The notes: generated from the letters alone by a model not told the origin. A DNA stretch of 64,000 bases from Desmodus rotundus (GCF_022682495.2 NC_071397.1:28039427-28103426); one strand, 5' to 3'; counted from the first letter of the stretch, positions 10,139-22,730 are shown. Program-made: numbers and translations.

Positions 10139-12239
10139 AACTACAGTGTGTGCCATATCATGTGCCAATTATGTGTTAGCATTCAATAGAATGTTTTGTA
10201 GAGATTTGGTACCCTATAAGTAATATAAAATAATTGGTGAAAGAAGGAAATGATAGTTGGGGAATATATATTTATTGTGCCAGTAAAGGAAATATAAACT
10301 CTTTTCCCATTCCTGTGTGAGTTTGGTTTGGAGTCCCTGTCCTTGACGTTATTCAGTGTTCCAGTAGAAGTTTTTGTGTGTGAGTTTGTGTGTGCTGGGA
10401 CTGGTAAGGAGTAACAATAAGAGACAGAGAAAAGAAGGGGGAGACTAATGAGAGCTTTGGAGGCATTATTGTTGGTAGTGAAGAAGTGGAAAGCGTTCAT
10501 GTTTTCCCAAATAATTTGTGTAGTTATCATTGCTGCACTTGTTTTCACTGAACTTCACTTAAACTTCCTTGTGCATATGAACATGTTTGATAAGAACCCT
10601 AAGGCTGAGGAAAAGTACCAATTCAAGGAGTTGATTATGAATGGATCTACTTAAAACTACACATCTGCTTTAGGGCCAAGAATGAAAACTGATCTAGCAT
10701 ATGATGAGATGGAGCAGGGTGGAAGAGAATTGTCCCTTTAGCTTGCAGAGTATGGAGAGCAATAAAACACCCAGTTTTTAGAATTGTTCTGTCAGCCAGG
10801 AAAGACAAAGCCCCGATTAGTAAGATGATAATGCTCTTTTCCTTTGAGTAGTCGTTTTTCTGTGTTAACTAGTCATTTTAGTATGGCGTTCAAGCTTTCT
10901 GAGAGTTTCCCACTCTTTAAAATAGGTGTGGTACCAACTGAAATTATCTCCTCAATTTCAGTATAATATCCATAGATGTAGGTATATTTATATGTAAATA
11001 TAGATATTATACACAGAGGGGTATGTATATATCTCTATATCTTTTTATATATATTTAAAATATATATTTCATATAATATATATTTATAAATGTATTTAAA
11101 ATAAAGTGCCCTCTGGTATCCCCTAAGTTGCCTAACAGAGCAAAGGAAGGGAAGGTCATATTTTAAACTGATTTATGCTCCTTAAAATGTAGCAGTCCTT
11201 AATATTAAGTGAATTCTCCTCTTCCAATGAATGTGAAAATCTTTAAATGGGGAGGAGGAGAACAGAACAACTTGAATACATTTTTAGAAATATAGATTAA
11301 ATATTACTTTAACATATTTAATTTATTAATGTAACTACACAATAACATTTTATTAAGTTTTTCTTTTCATTTACATTTTATGAAATTTTTTTCATTTGTT
11401 TTCACATGTGTTTTGTATAGAGAGAGCTCTGTCCACATCTTCACCAGGGTTATGTTTTTGAGTTAAACAATGCAGATTTACAAAATCACTTTTTTCCAAG
11501 TTATTTGAAATACAACTCTTTTTTGAATCTATGTATGATTTTATTCCAAGCCATAAATATTCATTTGCATAGAATGAGGATTTAAAACATTAATCTTGAT
11601 TATATGTTCATAGGTGCCACAAAATGCCATTTCTGTTTAAAAGGTGAAGTTATAATGCCTTGAATAATGAGTGAATTTCCATTAAATTTCCTACTTCCTT
11701 TTTTTAACTGAATCTATCAAATTCTGCGTCCAAAACTATCATTGCTTGAGGTCATTTCAGGCTGATGTGCCTTCCAAAAGCACTTTATTTTGAAAAATAA
11801 AGTGATTAGAAATCTCCCCATAATGTGAGACACTGTATGAAGACTCAAGTATAAATCAACTCTTCCTAAGAGATAACTTTAGGAAGTGACCCTGTTTTGT
11901 CTTTATTTAATTATTACATATAGGGATATTCATCTAGAAGTGAGACACAAACAAACAAACACACTGACAAGCAAGCAAACAAATGGGTAAGAAAAAAGAC
12001 TCTTAGAAATTCCAAAGAAGAAATTGTGTACAGCAGAAAGCCCAAGGCCATGGCACTCTCTGGAGGGCTGCCCTGGGGTCTGGAAGGGCTTCACTTGGTG
12101 ACATGTTTATGGTGAATTTTTACCTGTGGACAGGGAAGGAATGTACTCAAAAAACAGTGTTTGCAGATATTAAACATTCTACCCTATAGTCAACTTATGT
12201 TCTCATTTTATGCTCAGCTAGCAAACTTCTGATAATTTG
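10139..12239. other. AT-rich unique DNA
   Basis: No gene seen. About 10975-11102 is a TA-rich low-complexity tract, and 11948-11985 is a loose (CAAA)n. An open frame starting at 10448 encodes a hydrophobic then charged 68-residue peptide with no recognised domain and is probably chance. Confidence 0.4.
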
Positions 12240-12545
12240 GCTTCTCATGTAGTTGGCTTTTGAAAAGATCATGTGCAGATGTGACGTGGAAAAAGATAAT
12301 ATGTTACATGGAAACAGTTCTTACATTGGGTCGGCCCCATGCTTGCCCCATGACTTTCTCTTTTGTCTATTTTCCCAGCTTGAGCAGCTCTCTTATTAAT
12401 CGGAGTCGTCCATCTTCGTGTGTTAATGTAGTCAGTGAAGTTACAGCTGAGGTCTGCCGATCTGAAAGACATCTCGCCCTTCTGAGATGACGTTTTATGA
12501 CATTGTAACACCCAGAGGGCAGTGTTATTTCCCACTTGCACTAGA
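12240..12545. promoter_or_regulatory. candidate conserved non-coding block
   Basis: This stretch has no repeat signature and retains several CpGs in an A+T-rich, CpG-poor neighbourhood (for example GTGACGTGG, GGGTCGGCC, AATCGGAGTCGTCC, TGACGTTTTATGAC). It has overlapping open frames on both strands (76 and 90 codons), which can be a side effect of constraint but is not evidence of a protein. It includes a CTCF-like core, CACCCAGAGGGCAG at 12509-12522 (12 of 14 consensus positions). Function is inferred only. Confidence 0.3.
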
Positions 12546-12784
12546 AGTCTATATTTTATGAAGAGGAGTGGCTGTAAACTGTGTTCTCCCTCACATTAAA
12601 AATTGTACTATTTATCTACAGAAAAGGAAGTCAGATCCTGTTGATTTTGTAAGTTCTCCCAGGAGTGAGAAGAGTTGATCCTTCATTACTTATGGACTGG
12701 ATATACCCTGGGGCTAAGACATGCGATGGAAGATTATTGAGAAAAAGTACAACATATAGTCTTAAATAATTAACACTATTTTTA

Positions 12785-12870
12785 AAGAAATATTTATTTA
12801 ATACCTACTATGTGCCAGATGAGGTACGATGTAATGACTAAAGAAGTATAAGCTACATTATTTACTATCT
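12785..12870 (-). mobile_element. L2 3' end fragment, antisense
   Basis: TATTTATTTAATACCTACTA followed by TGTGCCAGATGAGGTACGAT is the antisense L2 terminus. Short and diverged. Confidence 0.5.
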
Positions 12871-12874
12871 AAAG

Positions 12875-13089
12875 CAGTGGTTCTGAATTGAAGATTATTT
12901 TGCCCTCCCTGGGGCATACTTGTCAGTGTTTGGGGGCATGTTTGAGTGTCATACCTGGGGACAGGTACAGACATGTAGTGTTATCTAGTGCCACTTAGGG
13001 ATTGTTAAACATTGTATAATGCACAGGGCAGCATTCCACATGGAAGAAATATCCAGTCTAATTAATAGTGCCAATGTTGAGAAATCTTG
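12875..13089. mobile_element. MER20 (hAT-Charlie)
   Basis: Begins CAGTGGTTCTGAATTGAAGA and ends GTTGAGAAATCTTG. The interior reads TTTTGCCCTCCCTGGGGCAT, CATTGTATAATGCACAGGGC and TTAATAGTGCCAATGTTGAG, which is the MER20 pattern. About 215 bp, close to the full length of this nonautonomous family. The flanks ATCTAAAG and ATCTGGTG may be a decayed 8-bp duplication. Confidence 0.7.
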
Positions 13090-13130
13090 ATCTGGTGGTT
13101 AAAAAATATAAATACTTGCATAACATTGTA

Positions 13131-13133
<3 letters not shown>

Positions 13134-13183
<50 letters not shown>
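13134..13183. repeat. (TC)n microsatellite
   Basis: An essentially pure dinucleotide TC array of about 25 units. Confidence 0.97.
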
Positions 13184-13185
<2 letters not shown>

Positions 13186-14982
13186 AAGTTTATATGAAGT
13201 ACTAAGGGAACAGCCTCAGTGGAAATATTCCTTTAATCCAGTTGATAATGATTTTACATGCTGCTTATTATGTATTGGTCCAAGACATATTAAAGTCTGG
13301 GCAAATACTTTAAAAAATATTATTGATGTCCTAAGGAAGTTCAGGTCCCACTCATTAATTCCTTTTAGCCTTTATTACACAGATTCTAAATTCCTGACTA
13401 GACACAGATTTTAACTGCAAAATGGGAAATATGAAATTAAATTAGAGGTTCAATGGCCTTTCAGGAATGGTCAAAATATAGGTCAACTGGAGGTCAGTTC
13501 TCTAAATCTCAATGTTTTATTGTCCTAGGAAGGAAGTATCTAACTTAATAAAGTCTTGCTTGTGGTGAAACAAGCTTTTCTGTTTCCTGGATACTGACAA
13601 CATCTTTTAAACATGCACACAAACACTCCCACAAAACTTTATATTAGAAGTAAGCAAAACTGAATAAATAGCCATAAAATTTTCATCTGAACTCTTACAT
13701 GCCAAAATAAGAAAATTGCATATTAACTTTGTTGTGTTTCTTTGTTTTCCAGATTTATGATCTGGGCATATCCAAACTAGTGATTATAACAAACAGGCAC
13801 AAAAAAAGGAAAGTGAATTTTCTGTAAAAACTTACATTTCTTGATAAATTCTTATGAAGAGTCTTTCCCATTTTCCACTATTTCTCTAACTGTTGTCATT
13901 GTGAAAAAATATAAGAGCCATTTACTAATTTCTTCAAGGAGATGCTTCCGCAGTTGTTAGGCAGCAGGAATATAAACAAGAGAGAGATGCAGTCGTGCAC
14001 TTGGCAGGAACATCGTTACAAACATTATAACACAGGAACGCACACAGCCACCGTAATACTGGCTTGATGTTTACTCACCTGACCTGTACTTTCCATGAAT
14101 ATATTTATATTTGTCAGTCGGGAAGCCAGAAAATTGTGCTGTCAGTCACCTTGGGAGCATATGAAGGCTTCATCTATTAGAAAGGAGTTGGTATACTCTG
14201 AGCAGAACGGATGTGACATTGAAGGGCATGGTAATATAGCATGCATTGGAAATTCCATAAAGAGTAAACCTGTGGTCTTCCCCCAGTTTGTTGGAGGAAT
14301 TATGGGAGACAAAGTGGGGGTTCAGTCTAGAATTTAAAGGATGCTATAGCATATGTTGAAGATTTTAACATTTATCAAATATGCAATTCATATTCCTAAA
14401 CTTTCAAGGTAGTGGGAATGACATGATCACATTTTGTTTTAGAAAACTAAGCTAGCCTAGGTAATGGTATTACCCAGAAGGGGGTGTTTTTCAACAATAC
14501 TTTCCCCACAAATTGAAATAAATTGATGACCAATTAGATGTCAGAAATAAGAAAAAACAAGAGCTCGAGAATGATACCGTGGTTTTAACTTGGATGAAAT
14601 GGAGAATGTACGCTAAAGAAGAGGTGGTTTAAAGGTGGTTTTAAGTTGCCTATGCAGTGTTTAGGGAACAGCTGAGGAGACTTGTCTGATCTCAGGAGAG
14701 AGGATAAAGTGAGAGGTTAGGATTTCAGAGTCATTAGCAACTACAGATAACAGCCAGATTCTGAGCAGGCCTGAATTTGCACCAGCACAGAGCATGGAGT
14801 GAGGAGTGTACATGGTTGACAGAAGTTTAAGGAGAGGGTTGAGGAAAAGGAGCCAAGAGTCTGAAAGTAAATTAAATTAATCAAGAAAATACAGATTTCA
14901 GGAAGGGGTTATCATAGTAATCAAAATGGAAATAGAGGAAGACTGGAGGATGAACAACAGTATCAAATTTTGCAGGAAGTCA
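13184..14982. other. unannotated DNA
   Basis: No gene or clear repeat. The purine-rich part at about 14640-14970 resembles antisense L2-like wording, but not strongly enough to call. Confidence 0.4.
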
Positions 14983-15208
14983 TTCTGGCTGGTGTGGCTC
15001 AGTAGACTGAGCATTGGCCTGTGAACCAAAAGGTCTCTGGTTTGATTTCCAGTCAGGGCACATGCCTGGGTGTCAGGCCAGCTCCCCGGGTTGGGGGCTG
15101 GGGGCTGGGGACTTGCGAGAGGTAACCTGTAGATGTTTCTCTTCCTCTCCTTCTCCCTCCCTTCCCCTCTTTCTAAAAATAAATAAAATCTTTAAAAATT
15201 TTTTTTCA
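14983..15208 (+). mobile_element. VES SINE
   Basis: tRNA-derived head CTGGCTGGTGTGGCTCAGTA, A-box-like TGGCTCAGTAG and diverged B box GGTTTGATTTCC, body CAGTCAGGGCACATGCCTGG, a pyrimidine-rich 3' part and an AAATAAATAAAAT tail. VES SINEs are Pol III-transcribed elements mobilised by L1. This copy carries four G runs at 15088-15110 separated by 2-nt loops. No clear target duplication was found. Confidence 0.88.
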
Positions 15209-15469
15209 AAAAGTTTAAGAAAGGACTATGAAAGAGTCCTATGGAATTAGCAACTAGGAAGCTGTTACTATTATCGAGTATAATTTGTAATAATATTCAT
15301 AAATAAAAGCCAGATTGTTGGGTTAGGGTAAGTGTTGGAGGGTTGCTGTATGTTCAGATTTATATTATGGTAGCCTTGGTGAAGACTATTTATCAAGCAT
15401 TATATGTTGGAATGTTTTCTTCCATGATTTTTGTTGTTATCATCTGAGTGAGTTATTTTTTTTCATTCA

Positions 15470-15700
15470 AAGATGTTTACACTCACATAAAATCAGAAGA
15501 CAGAGATGAAAAAAAGACTTTACAGGCTATTGTATCTACCTACTCAATTTAGAGAGAAGGAAATTAGAATCAAGAAGGTTAAATGCCCTGCCCAATATGT
15601 GCGCCCAGTCAGTAGCAAAACCCAATCTGGAATTGATCTTCTGATTCCAGGTCTGGTACATTATTCATTACTCCATGAACAGAAAGATAGAGGTCATTTC
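15470..15700 (-). mobile_element. MIR/L2-like fragment, antisense
   Basis: Landmarks: GAGAAGGAAATTAGAATCAA, GTTAAATGCCCTGCCCAATA, CAGTCAGTAGCAAAACCCAA. These are the diverged equivalents of 'aggaaactgaggcccagaga ... taagtgacttgcccaaggtc'. Confidence 0.5.
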
Positions 15701-16094
15701 TATGCAGAGAAAAACAAATGAGCTGTGTCATTACAGAAATGTTCTGCATGGTTTGCTGCCATCTGTCTTAAAGCTCAGTCTGGACTCCCAGGAATTGAGA
15801 CTGTTGAGCTGCATGTAGATGGACCATGTGGACAGGGCAAGGAAAACCTTTCATTTGGAGGGTTTGGCTATATCCATAGTGTATTATGGGACATACAAAA
15901 TATTTATGACAAAACCAAGAGCCAAGAGCTAAGGACTTTTTGTGGACTAACTTTGACTTCTGGTTTTGTAAGATACTAGAGCTCTGTGTCTTCTTGGTAC
16001 ACCTGCTATATTTTATACATATATAAAAATGTGATTGGAGTAAAATAATAAACCTTGTTTTTAAAGAAGGACAAAATGATGAAGCAGAGAGAGC
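15701..16094. other. unannotated DNA
   Basis: Open frames of 84 codons on plus (15725-15979) and 132 codons on minus (15768-16166) overlap here. Neither shows a recognisable domain. The minus frame runs into the adjoining MIR, so it is probably chance. Confidence 0.35.
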
Positions 16095-16300
16095 TCTGAG
16101 ATGGAAGTCAGGTAACAGGGTCGCTGACCCCATGTGTGACACTTCTTGCCTTTGGACACTTCCCACTTTCTGGGTCTCAGTTTCCTTAATGGATTATGTC
16201 AGGGTTTGAAACTGAAGGTTGAAATACTCTGAAGACTTGTTTGATCAAGGCCACACAGCTTTTAGAATTTAAATGTCTTTTTCCCCAGAATACCTTAAGG
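16095..16300 (+). mobile_element. MIR SINE, sense
   Basis: GGAAGTCAGGTAACAGGGTC, GTGACACTTCTTGCCTTTGG, then GGGTCTCAGTTTCCTTAATG follows the MIR core order 'ctgtgtgaccttgggcaa ... ctcagtttcctcatc'. Confidence 0.55.
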
Positions 16301-17269
16301 CTTCCTGTCATAGATATGTCCATATCATGGCCCCTGGGAACAATTGGGCTTTTGAGCCCTGATGTCCAGTTCCCTTTCAGTCTTAGTATTTAGTGATTCT
16401 ATGGTAGAATGTTTCAGAGTTAGTAGCTCTTTGTGGCCACATTTTCAAAGTACTGATTTACTGCGTTGAAACCGTCCAAAGAAATGCACAGAAACTGTAT
16501 CTATGCTACAAAAACCAAATATAAACCCAGAACTGTTTTCTAGTCTTATTACTTGTTAGAAAAATAACTTAACACTACATATTAAGAATTCTTTTGGTAA
16601 AGTAAACATATCATTGAATATAATGAAGGCAATTTAAAGGTGATCAGAAGAATTGTACTAACATGTGGTCAATAGTTTGATCTTCCTTGTCAATTGTTCT
16701 TAAACAGCTTTCCCAGACTACTTTCAATACTATTCCATAGACTTTGCAGAAAAAAAGCAAAAGACATATACACAGAAACCTGTAGTAGTACCTAAAATAA
16801 CTCCCTTCATCTCCAAACTCATATTTTATACTAAGTTATGTTTGTCATTATAAGGAGTCACTGCACTTCTGTATTTTCTTTCATTGGTATTTTCTCAATT
16901 TAATTTTAAAAGACTCATATGACTAGTCTTACATGGAACATTATTTTCCATAACCATTCCTTAGAAATCCAAATGTCACATGAAAGACTAGAAAACTGAT
17001 GCTAGAAATTATTAGTATGAATTCACTTAAGTGTACAGCATTCAACCAGTTGACAGCAAGTCTTTCCTGGTGATAAAATGGTTGACATCTCAATCAAGCA
17101 ACAAAAATCAATTCTCCAGACTCTAGCTGAACCCCTTCACAAAGGAGGACTGGTAAACTTGACATCGTTTCCAAAAGTGAAATTATCAGGAATTTATTTG
17201 TCAGAAGCTTAATAATTTTTAAAAAATTTTATCTGGTCACTTTTATTGAATTTTACTTCATTTTCTTTT
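16301..17269. other. unannotated AT-rich DNA
   Basis: No gene or repeat recognised. Confidence 0.4.
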
Positions 17270-17640
17270 CTGACTCTTCTAAGAGAACGGCTTTTTGCTT
17301 GCAAGTTTCACTCAAATTGACATTTTGATAGTTTAATATTAAAGAAATCCCTAGAAGATACGTTATGTTCTTTGGAAAATAAAATATTGACAGAGTACAC
17401 TAAAGGGACATTTTGAAGTACATTTTGATTTCCTTTGCAGCTCGATAACATATTTGCTGCTGTTTGGTAGCTCCCTAAGACATACTTTCCACTCCGTGTC
17501 CGGGCGAGATCTGACGATTTCGCAGTACATCTTTCTGTACCCAGATTTATGAATGCAAATTGAGCTCTTGACAGTCTGTGAATCCTGCAAAACCCTCATC
17601 TCCCAGTCTGGTCACATGGCACCCAAAACACAAGTACTTT
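17270..17640. promoter_or_regulatory. candidate conserved non-coding block
   Basis: No repeat features. Clustered CpGs occur in TCCGTGTCCGGGCGAGATCT and TGACGATTTCGCAG, and there is an octamer-like GAATGCAAATTGAG at about 17550. Such CpG retention is unusual for this window and suggests constraint or low germline methylation. No exon is evident: a 78-codon minus-strand frame shows no known domain. Confidence 0.3.
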
Positions 17641-17735
17641 CTGAAACCATAAAGGAATCTTTCTCATAGCCACTGAATTTTTCCTGACCATGCAGAGTCT
17701 GATTTGATTTTCATTGTATTTTATTTTACAAAATG

Positions 17736-17990
17736 TCATACACATAAACACTTTCTGGCACATAAACACTATGTGCCAGATACTCTTCTAAATTACATAC
17801 ATAATACATTTCACTTGTTTTAGATAGCTTCCCAGTGACAGGGATTATTATTAACCCTGTTTTACAGATAAGGAAATTGGGGCACAAGGTCACACAGCCA
17901 GCAGGAAGAGGTGGGGCTAGGCTTCAACAAGACAGCTTGACCCCAGGGTCCCTAAACTTAACCAATAAACAGTGCTCTACAGCTCTGACT
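17736..17990 (-). mobile_element. MIR SINE, antisense
   Basis: CACTATGTGCCAGATACTCT, then TTATTAACCCTGTTTTACAG, GGCACAAGGTCACACAGCCA and GGTGGGGCTAGGCTTCAACA give a nearly complete antisense MIR, the best preserved MIR in the window. Confidence 0.8.
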
Positions 17991-19204
17991 TAAATGGTAA
18001 ACTACAATGTGGGAGTATAGTTCCCAGCCAGACAATATATTTATCAGTTCTTACTCAAGCCAGGATTCTGCAATGCACTATTCTTTTATTCCACTAAGAG
18101 ACATGCATAAACCTTTTTTTCCTTTCCACTAGTGAGCAACAAGCTAAGCTAATTTACTGTGATATAGGCAAGGATGTTAGAGGATACGAGGATAGAATAA
18201 TCCAAACATTAAACTAGTAAGTAAATTGAGAAAATATTTGCATTTTAATCAGGAGATAGGGGTGAAGGCATTGTTAGCAAGGGATATCAGTTTATCCAAG
18301 CAGTTCTTATCCTTCTGCCTGGTTACCCTGCCCTGGCCCAAGCTCTTGAATGGCAGAGCTGCTGCGAAAGTTCTCCTTCTTAGTTAGTGTTATTGATGCA
18401 AAGTCTGAACGTCAAGACCTGAGCATCCTTGGATAAGTAATCAGAAAAATGTGAAGTCTCTTTGGAAAGTGTAATTGTGTAGTTAAAATCTTTTCTAAGT
18501 GCTCAGTTTGCCATAAAAATCAATATCTAGATATTGAAAAGCTTCTGTAATTTTTGTAAGACTTTATCTTGATATCTCTTCTAATGTTGTTATACTAAGG
18601 GGAATGATATGCCATCTGATCTCATCCAACTAAGCAGAAATTCAGAGTCTCTCTCTAGTGCTTGAGAGCATGATGGGCACTGTGGATAAAACACCAGAGC
18701 AGGAGGATTTCCAGTGACCGGTATGGAGCAGAATCTGTAGGGAGCTGTCTGGCTTCTGTGGACCCATAGCCTGAATTTTGAATGGGGTTCTTGTGCTTCA
18801 GGGTAGGCAGTTAAGGGCAGCGAGCCAGGTTGGGGTCATGTAAGAATTCCTGAGAATCTCTTCCCTATGCTAACTACTTAAAGAATCAGAGCCAAAGTTT
18901 CAATTATTGTTGTGTGGTTTTTGCAATTACTGTTGCTATAATGGTGGCACTTTTCAGAACAGTTAACATCGGTGCTGTGCTGAGCAAAGCACAGTCAGAT
19001 AATGGCTTTTCTTCTTGCTTTATTGATTCTCCATTTACAAATACACATTTTTTTCTCTATATTCTTACAGTATGGATCCTACTTCTAGAAGCCAAAAATC
19101 TGTTGTGCCAAGTTATAAACTGGTAAAGCAGTCTTCTCAGCTCCGGGAATGCAAAGATGAATGAGAAGCTGCCTTTGCCTTAGAGTTTACAACCTGGTCG
19201 CAAA
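17991..19204. other. unannotated DNA
   Basis: No gene recognised. A perfect 16-bp palindrome CAATATCTAGATATTG lies at 18521-18536. Confidence 0.4.
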
Positions 19205-19262
19205 ATAAGGCAGTTGGTATTTGCTTGAAGAATAAGGCAATCGGTATTTGGCAATAAGGCTG
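19205..19262. repeat. imperfect 27-bp tandem duplication
   Basis: AATAAGGCAGTTGGTATTTG is followed about 27 bases later by AATAAGGCAATCGGTATTTG and then a third partial start, CAATAAGGC. This points to replication slippage. Confidence 0.75.
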
Positions 19263-19284
19263 CATGCTATTCCATTCATTTACT

Positions 19285-19400
19285 TGTCTGTTTCTATGAT
19301 TAAATAGTGAAATATTGGGAAGTAGGGCCAGTGTCTTATCCATCTTTATATGCCCAGTGCCTGGCATAGTGCCTGGCACATAAAAGCCTTTCCAGAACTG
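19285..19400 (+). mobile_element. L2 3' end, sense
   Basis: GGGCCAGTGTCTTATCCATC, TATGCCCAGTGCCTGGCATA, GTGCCTGGCACATAAAAGCC is the L2 terminus. The usual TGAA tail is lost. Confidence 0.7.
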
Positions 19401-21314
19401 AATTAGGTTTACATCAAAATTCTTAGATTCAATTAAATTTGCAGTAAAATCACATTTTAAATTTTAGTAGATTTTTAGCCATCATCATGTGACCTCACAT
19501 AAGTCATTTCTTTTTTCTAAACTTTTAGAATTATCCTTCATAAGAGGTGAATGAAGCATCACATGAGAAAATGAAATTAATCACCTTAATAGAGGTAGCC
19601 TTTTATTCATGTGTAAATTTCTGTGATGCTATACAGAACTGAAACACCATGATGTGTCTTTTCTCTAAAAATCTGCGTTTTAAGATGGAACTATGACACA
19701 CTCCAGCAAACATCCAGTACAGATGATGGCTCAGGCACCGTGGAGCCAGAAGAGAGAATCAGAAAATATGGACACATCAGTGTTGAAATGATCCACATGG
19801 AGGAAATGCGTACCTAATTGACTCTTGGCTGTTTAAGGATTATGAATTACAGAGTCAGCTTTCATTCTCCTCAGTTTCCTTTTGCTTCAGGTTATTGTTG
19901 GGCTTACCTTTCTGGCAGGTAAGCAGGAGAGAAGGAGGTAAAACTTGAGAGTCAATTTCAAAATTTTCAACAACTCAGTTATAAAGAGAAGTAGTTGTGG
20001 AAGATGCTGAAACTAATGGTTTAAATGAGGCTTTTTAATTATATGTAACTTTCATTTATGCATGAGTGCCCTTGTTTTCAATTAGTCATAAGTCTGCAGG
20101 TAGCTTTTATTTGAGATGTTAATCTACAGATTGAGAGAGTGCTTGCTCTCCAGAACTGCTGCTTGCTTTGATATCAATCACAGGCCTCAAGGTTGTGCTC
20201 AGAAAGGAAGGAAAAAAACCTTAATTATTCAGAAAGGCAAGGGAGAAAAGAAGAAAGAATTCATGATTTTTCTGAACTACAGCCAAGCAACAAGTACATC
20301 AAATGTGTTGTTTTAACATGTTTAAGAAATTACAGGAAAGAAATACCAGAGATATTTGTCCTTTTCTGCAACTCTGCAGAAGATGAAAGAGACCTGAGGA
20401 TAATGGTGACAATAAAACAGATATATAATTGAGTATTTGATCTGTAGTCTCATATTAAATCTTCCTTTTCTTCCTAAAGAGTGTTTTCTAACACTTATCT
20501 TAATCTTCATGTTATGTATTTATTATAGGTGAATTACATAGTATTTTTTTTCAAATAACCCCCCTTAATCCCACTTGGGCTTGATTTAAATGATTTCTAT
20601 TTGATTCTTTTACAAGGAATATGCATTGTACTTTATGCAATAACATACACTATGGCAAAGTCATGCTTCAATGCCAAGCTTAAGCTGCATTTCAAGATGT
20701 CAAAACAAGTACAGATCAATCACACAAAAAAGCTACTAAAAAAACTTAAAATTTCAAATTACAACAGTAGAATATGATCTATAAAGCTGATACTTTTATT
20801 TAAAAGCTTCAAGTTTAGAACACAAATGTTTTAAAAGATGGTATCTTTCAAATATTCTTTACATTTTCTAATAATTATAATATATCGATGATGTTCAAAC
20901 TTACAATTTTTTGGATTACTCAGGTTTTAGTCACAAGCATAGTTTATAACCTATAGTGACTTATGCCTAAATCTAATTATTTTTATTTATAGTAAAACAA
21001 CGAATCATATTATTAATCACTTTTATAATATAAAATTGCATTCAATTTTAAGGATGAGAAGGAAATGATATATATTTGGATATTACTAATTTGTAGACAT
21101 GAATCGCATTATCATTGTATACAAAAATTGATTACAATTTTTAAAAGTAATGGACTTTTATAAATTAAGTGACTTTTTAAACAACTTAAGTATATATGTG
21201 CACTCACACACATATTTAGTTATTCAATGCTTTCAGGTTATTTTTCTAAGACTTCATTTCTAATGGAGTGAACCTCATGTGGTAGTATCTTTGTGGGTAT
21301 ATTTATGTTATCCA
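19401..21314. other. AT-rich unique DNA
   Basis: No gene recognised. Two overlapping plus-strand frames of 66 and 79 codons around 20116-20432 have charged sequence but no known domain. Confidence 0.4.
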
Positions 21315-21405
21315 TGAACATAATATATTTTTTTAGTTTATTTTTTATTTTTTTATTTTTTAAATTTTTTTAATTTAATTTTTATTGAACATAATATATT
21401 TTTTT
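21315..21405 (-). mobile_element. tail-only retrotransposon insertion
   Basis: The word TGAACATAATATATTTTTTT occurs at 21315-21334 and again at 21386-21405. Between them is a 51-bp block of almost only T and A, whose minus strand reads as an A-rich tail (for example ATTAAATTAAAAAAA). A 20-bp direct repeat around a bare A-tail is what an extremely 5'-truncated L1-mediated insertion leaves. Confidence 0.65.
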
Positions 21406-22730
21406 TATAAGTCAGTTTAATTTTATTACTCCTTGTAATAGTGATATACTTGCTCATTAAATGATTGATCATTTACAAACAAAATTTGCTAGTCTTAAAA
21501 TTTTGGTCAATATTATTATTTTAAACTATTTTAATATGAACTGTTTTTAAGGGAAGATTTTTTCTAGTTATAAAAGCTATAACAATTTGAAATTCATAAA
21601 TGAATGATGATAAAAATCCATGCTCGGACATCATACGGCCACAGCTAAAACTGTGGCGTGGTTCCAGAGAGGCAGTGTGTAACACGAGACCGAAAGGAGG
21701 TCTGAGGTACTGCTGGAGAATAGGAGGTTCAGAGTGACTTTGCAGAGCACACTGCTGAAGGAGGACAGGAGTCAGGTCGGAGTGTCAGAGATCTGTGGGG
21801 GGGGGGGGGCAATCAGAATCTTTGTAGAACCTGGGGCTTCCCCCATATTGGGAATCACATGACCTGTGGTGAGTCTAGGACAAATAATTCCAGTTGCTTA
21901 ATTTATATAACATTTTTAATGTATTCTACTTTTATGATACTTTCCTAAGGGAAGTAGGCAATTTTTTAAAAATTACTAATTTTGCTTCTTTTTTTTTTTT
22001 ACTTCAGAAAAGTAGTCCCAACATTCAGAGGCACTCATTCCTAATAATTGTTGTATTTTTCTCAGTCTATTTCTTTTTGTTAACATGCATGAGTTATGTT
22101 TGTTTAGCATTTTAATTTCCCCCACTTTTTGATAAGAATATTTTCTTTAATATATAATAAACCCTATCCTAGGTAATAGAAAATATTACATAGGGTTGTG
22201 ATATACTCTAGACTGTGAACAAATCATAATTTGCTTAACTTTTTAAAAAGCTTTTGGTCATTATTTAACATTTCATTATATTATGACATTAAATATTTTC
22301 ATGCTTAAATCATTATGAGAGCCATGGATTATTATTATTATTTATAACTGGAGTTACTGTTATTAGGAGCTATGAATCATTTATAAGTGTTGTGCCAAAT
22401 AATCAGGAGCTAGTTCCCCATATTTTTTCATGGGACCGAGTATTTTATAATTTGTTGTTGAATAGGGAAAACATAGTCGCTATTGCTTTGCATTATTTCC
22501 TTACTATAGATGTTGCACATTTCACATTCTTAAAATTATTCCTATATTTTTAAAATGAGATTTTTGTTATTTGTTTATAAATCTCCATTGTAAATATACA
22601 GATGTTGTTTCTCGATAAGAAGTCTTTTAGCTCCTTATGGCTGGCATCAGGATTTGGATTCACATATTCAGGCTTTAAAAATGCAAATTTTTGCCACTTG
22701 TCCCACGTGTAATATGGTTGTTATTGTAAG
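21406..22730. other. AT-rich unique DNA with G13 run
   Basis: No gene seen. 21797-21809 is a run of 13 G. The patch 21620-21790 is more GC-rich, with several CpGs, and unassigned. Confidence 0.4.

Noticed and set aside
10448..10654. 68-codon plus-strand frame with hydrophobic N-terminal part
   Set aside because: No recognised domain, no splice or promoter context, and length within the chance range for 64 kb of AT-rich DNA.
13134..13183. Regular array considered as CRISPR-like
   Set aside because: Pure dinucleotide microsatellite. There are no spacer-separated repeats anywhere in the window, and the genome is mammalian.
15768..16166. 132-codon minus-strand open frame
   Set aside because: Runs through a MIR at its start and has no domain. 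An opposing 84-codon frame overlaps it, so it looks like chance openness.
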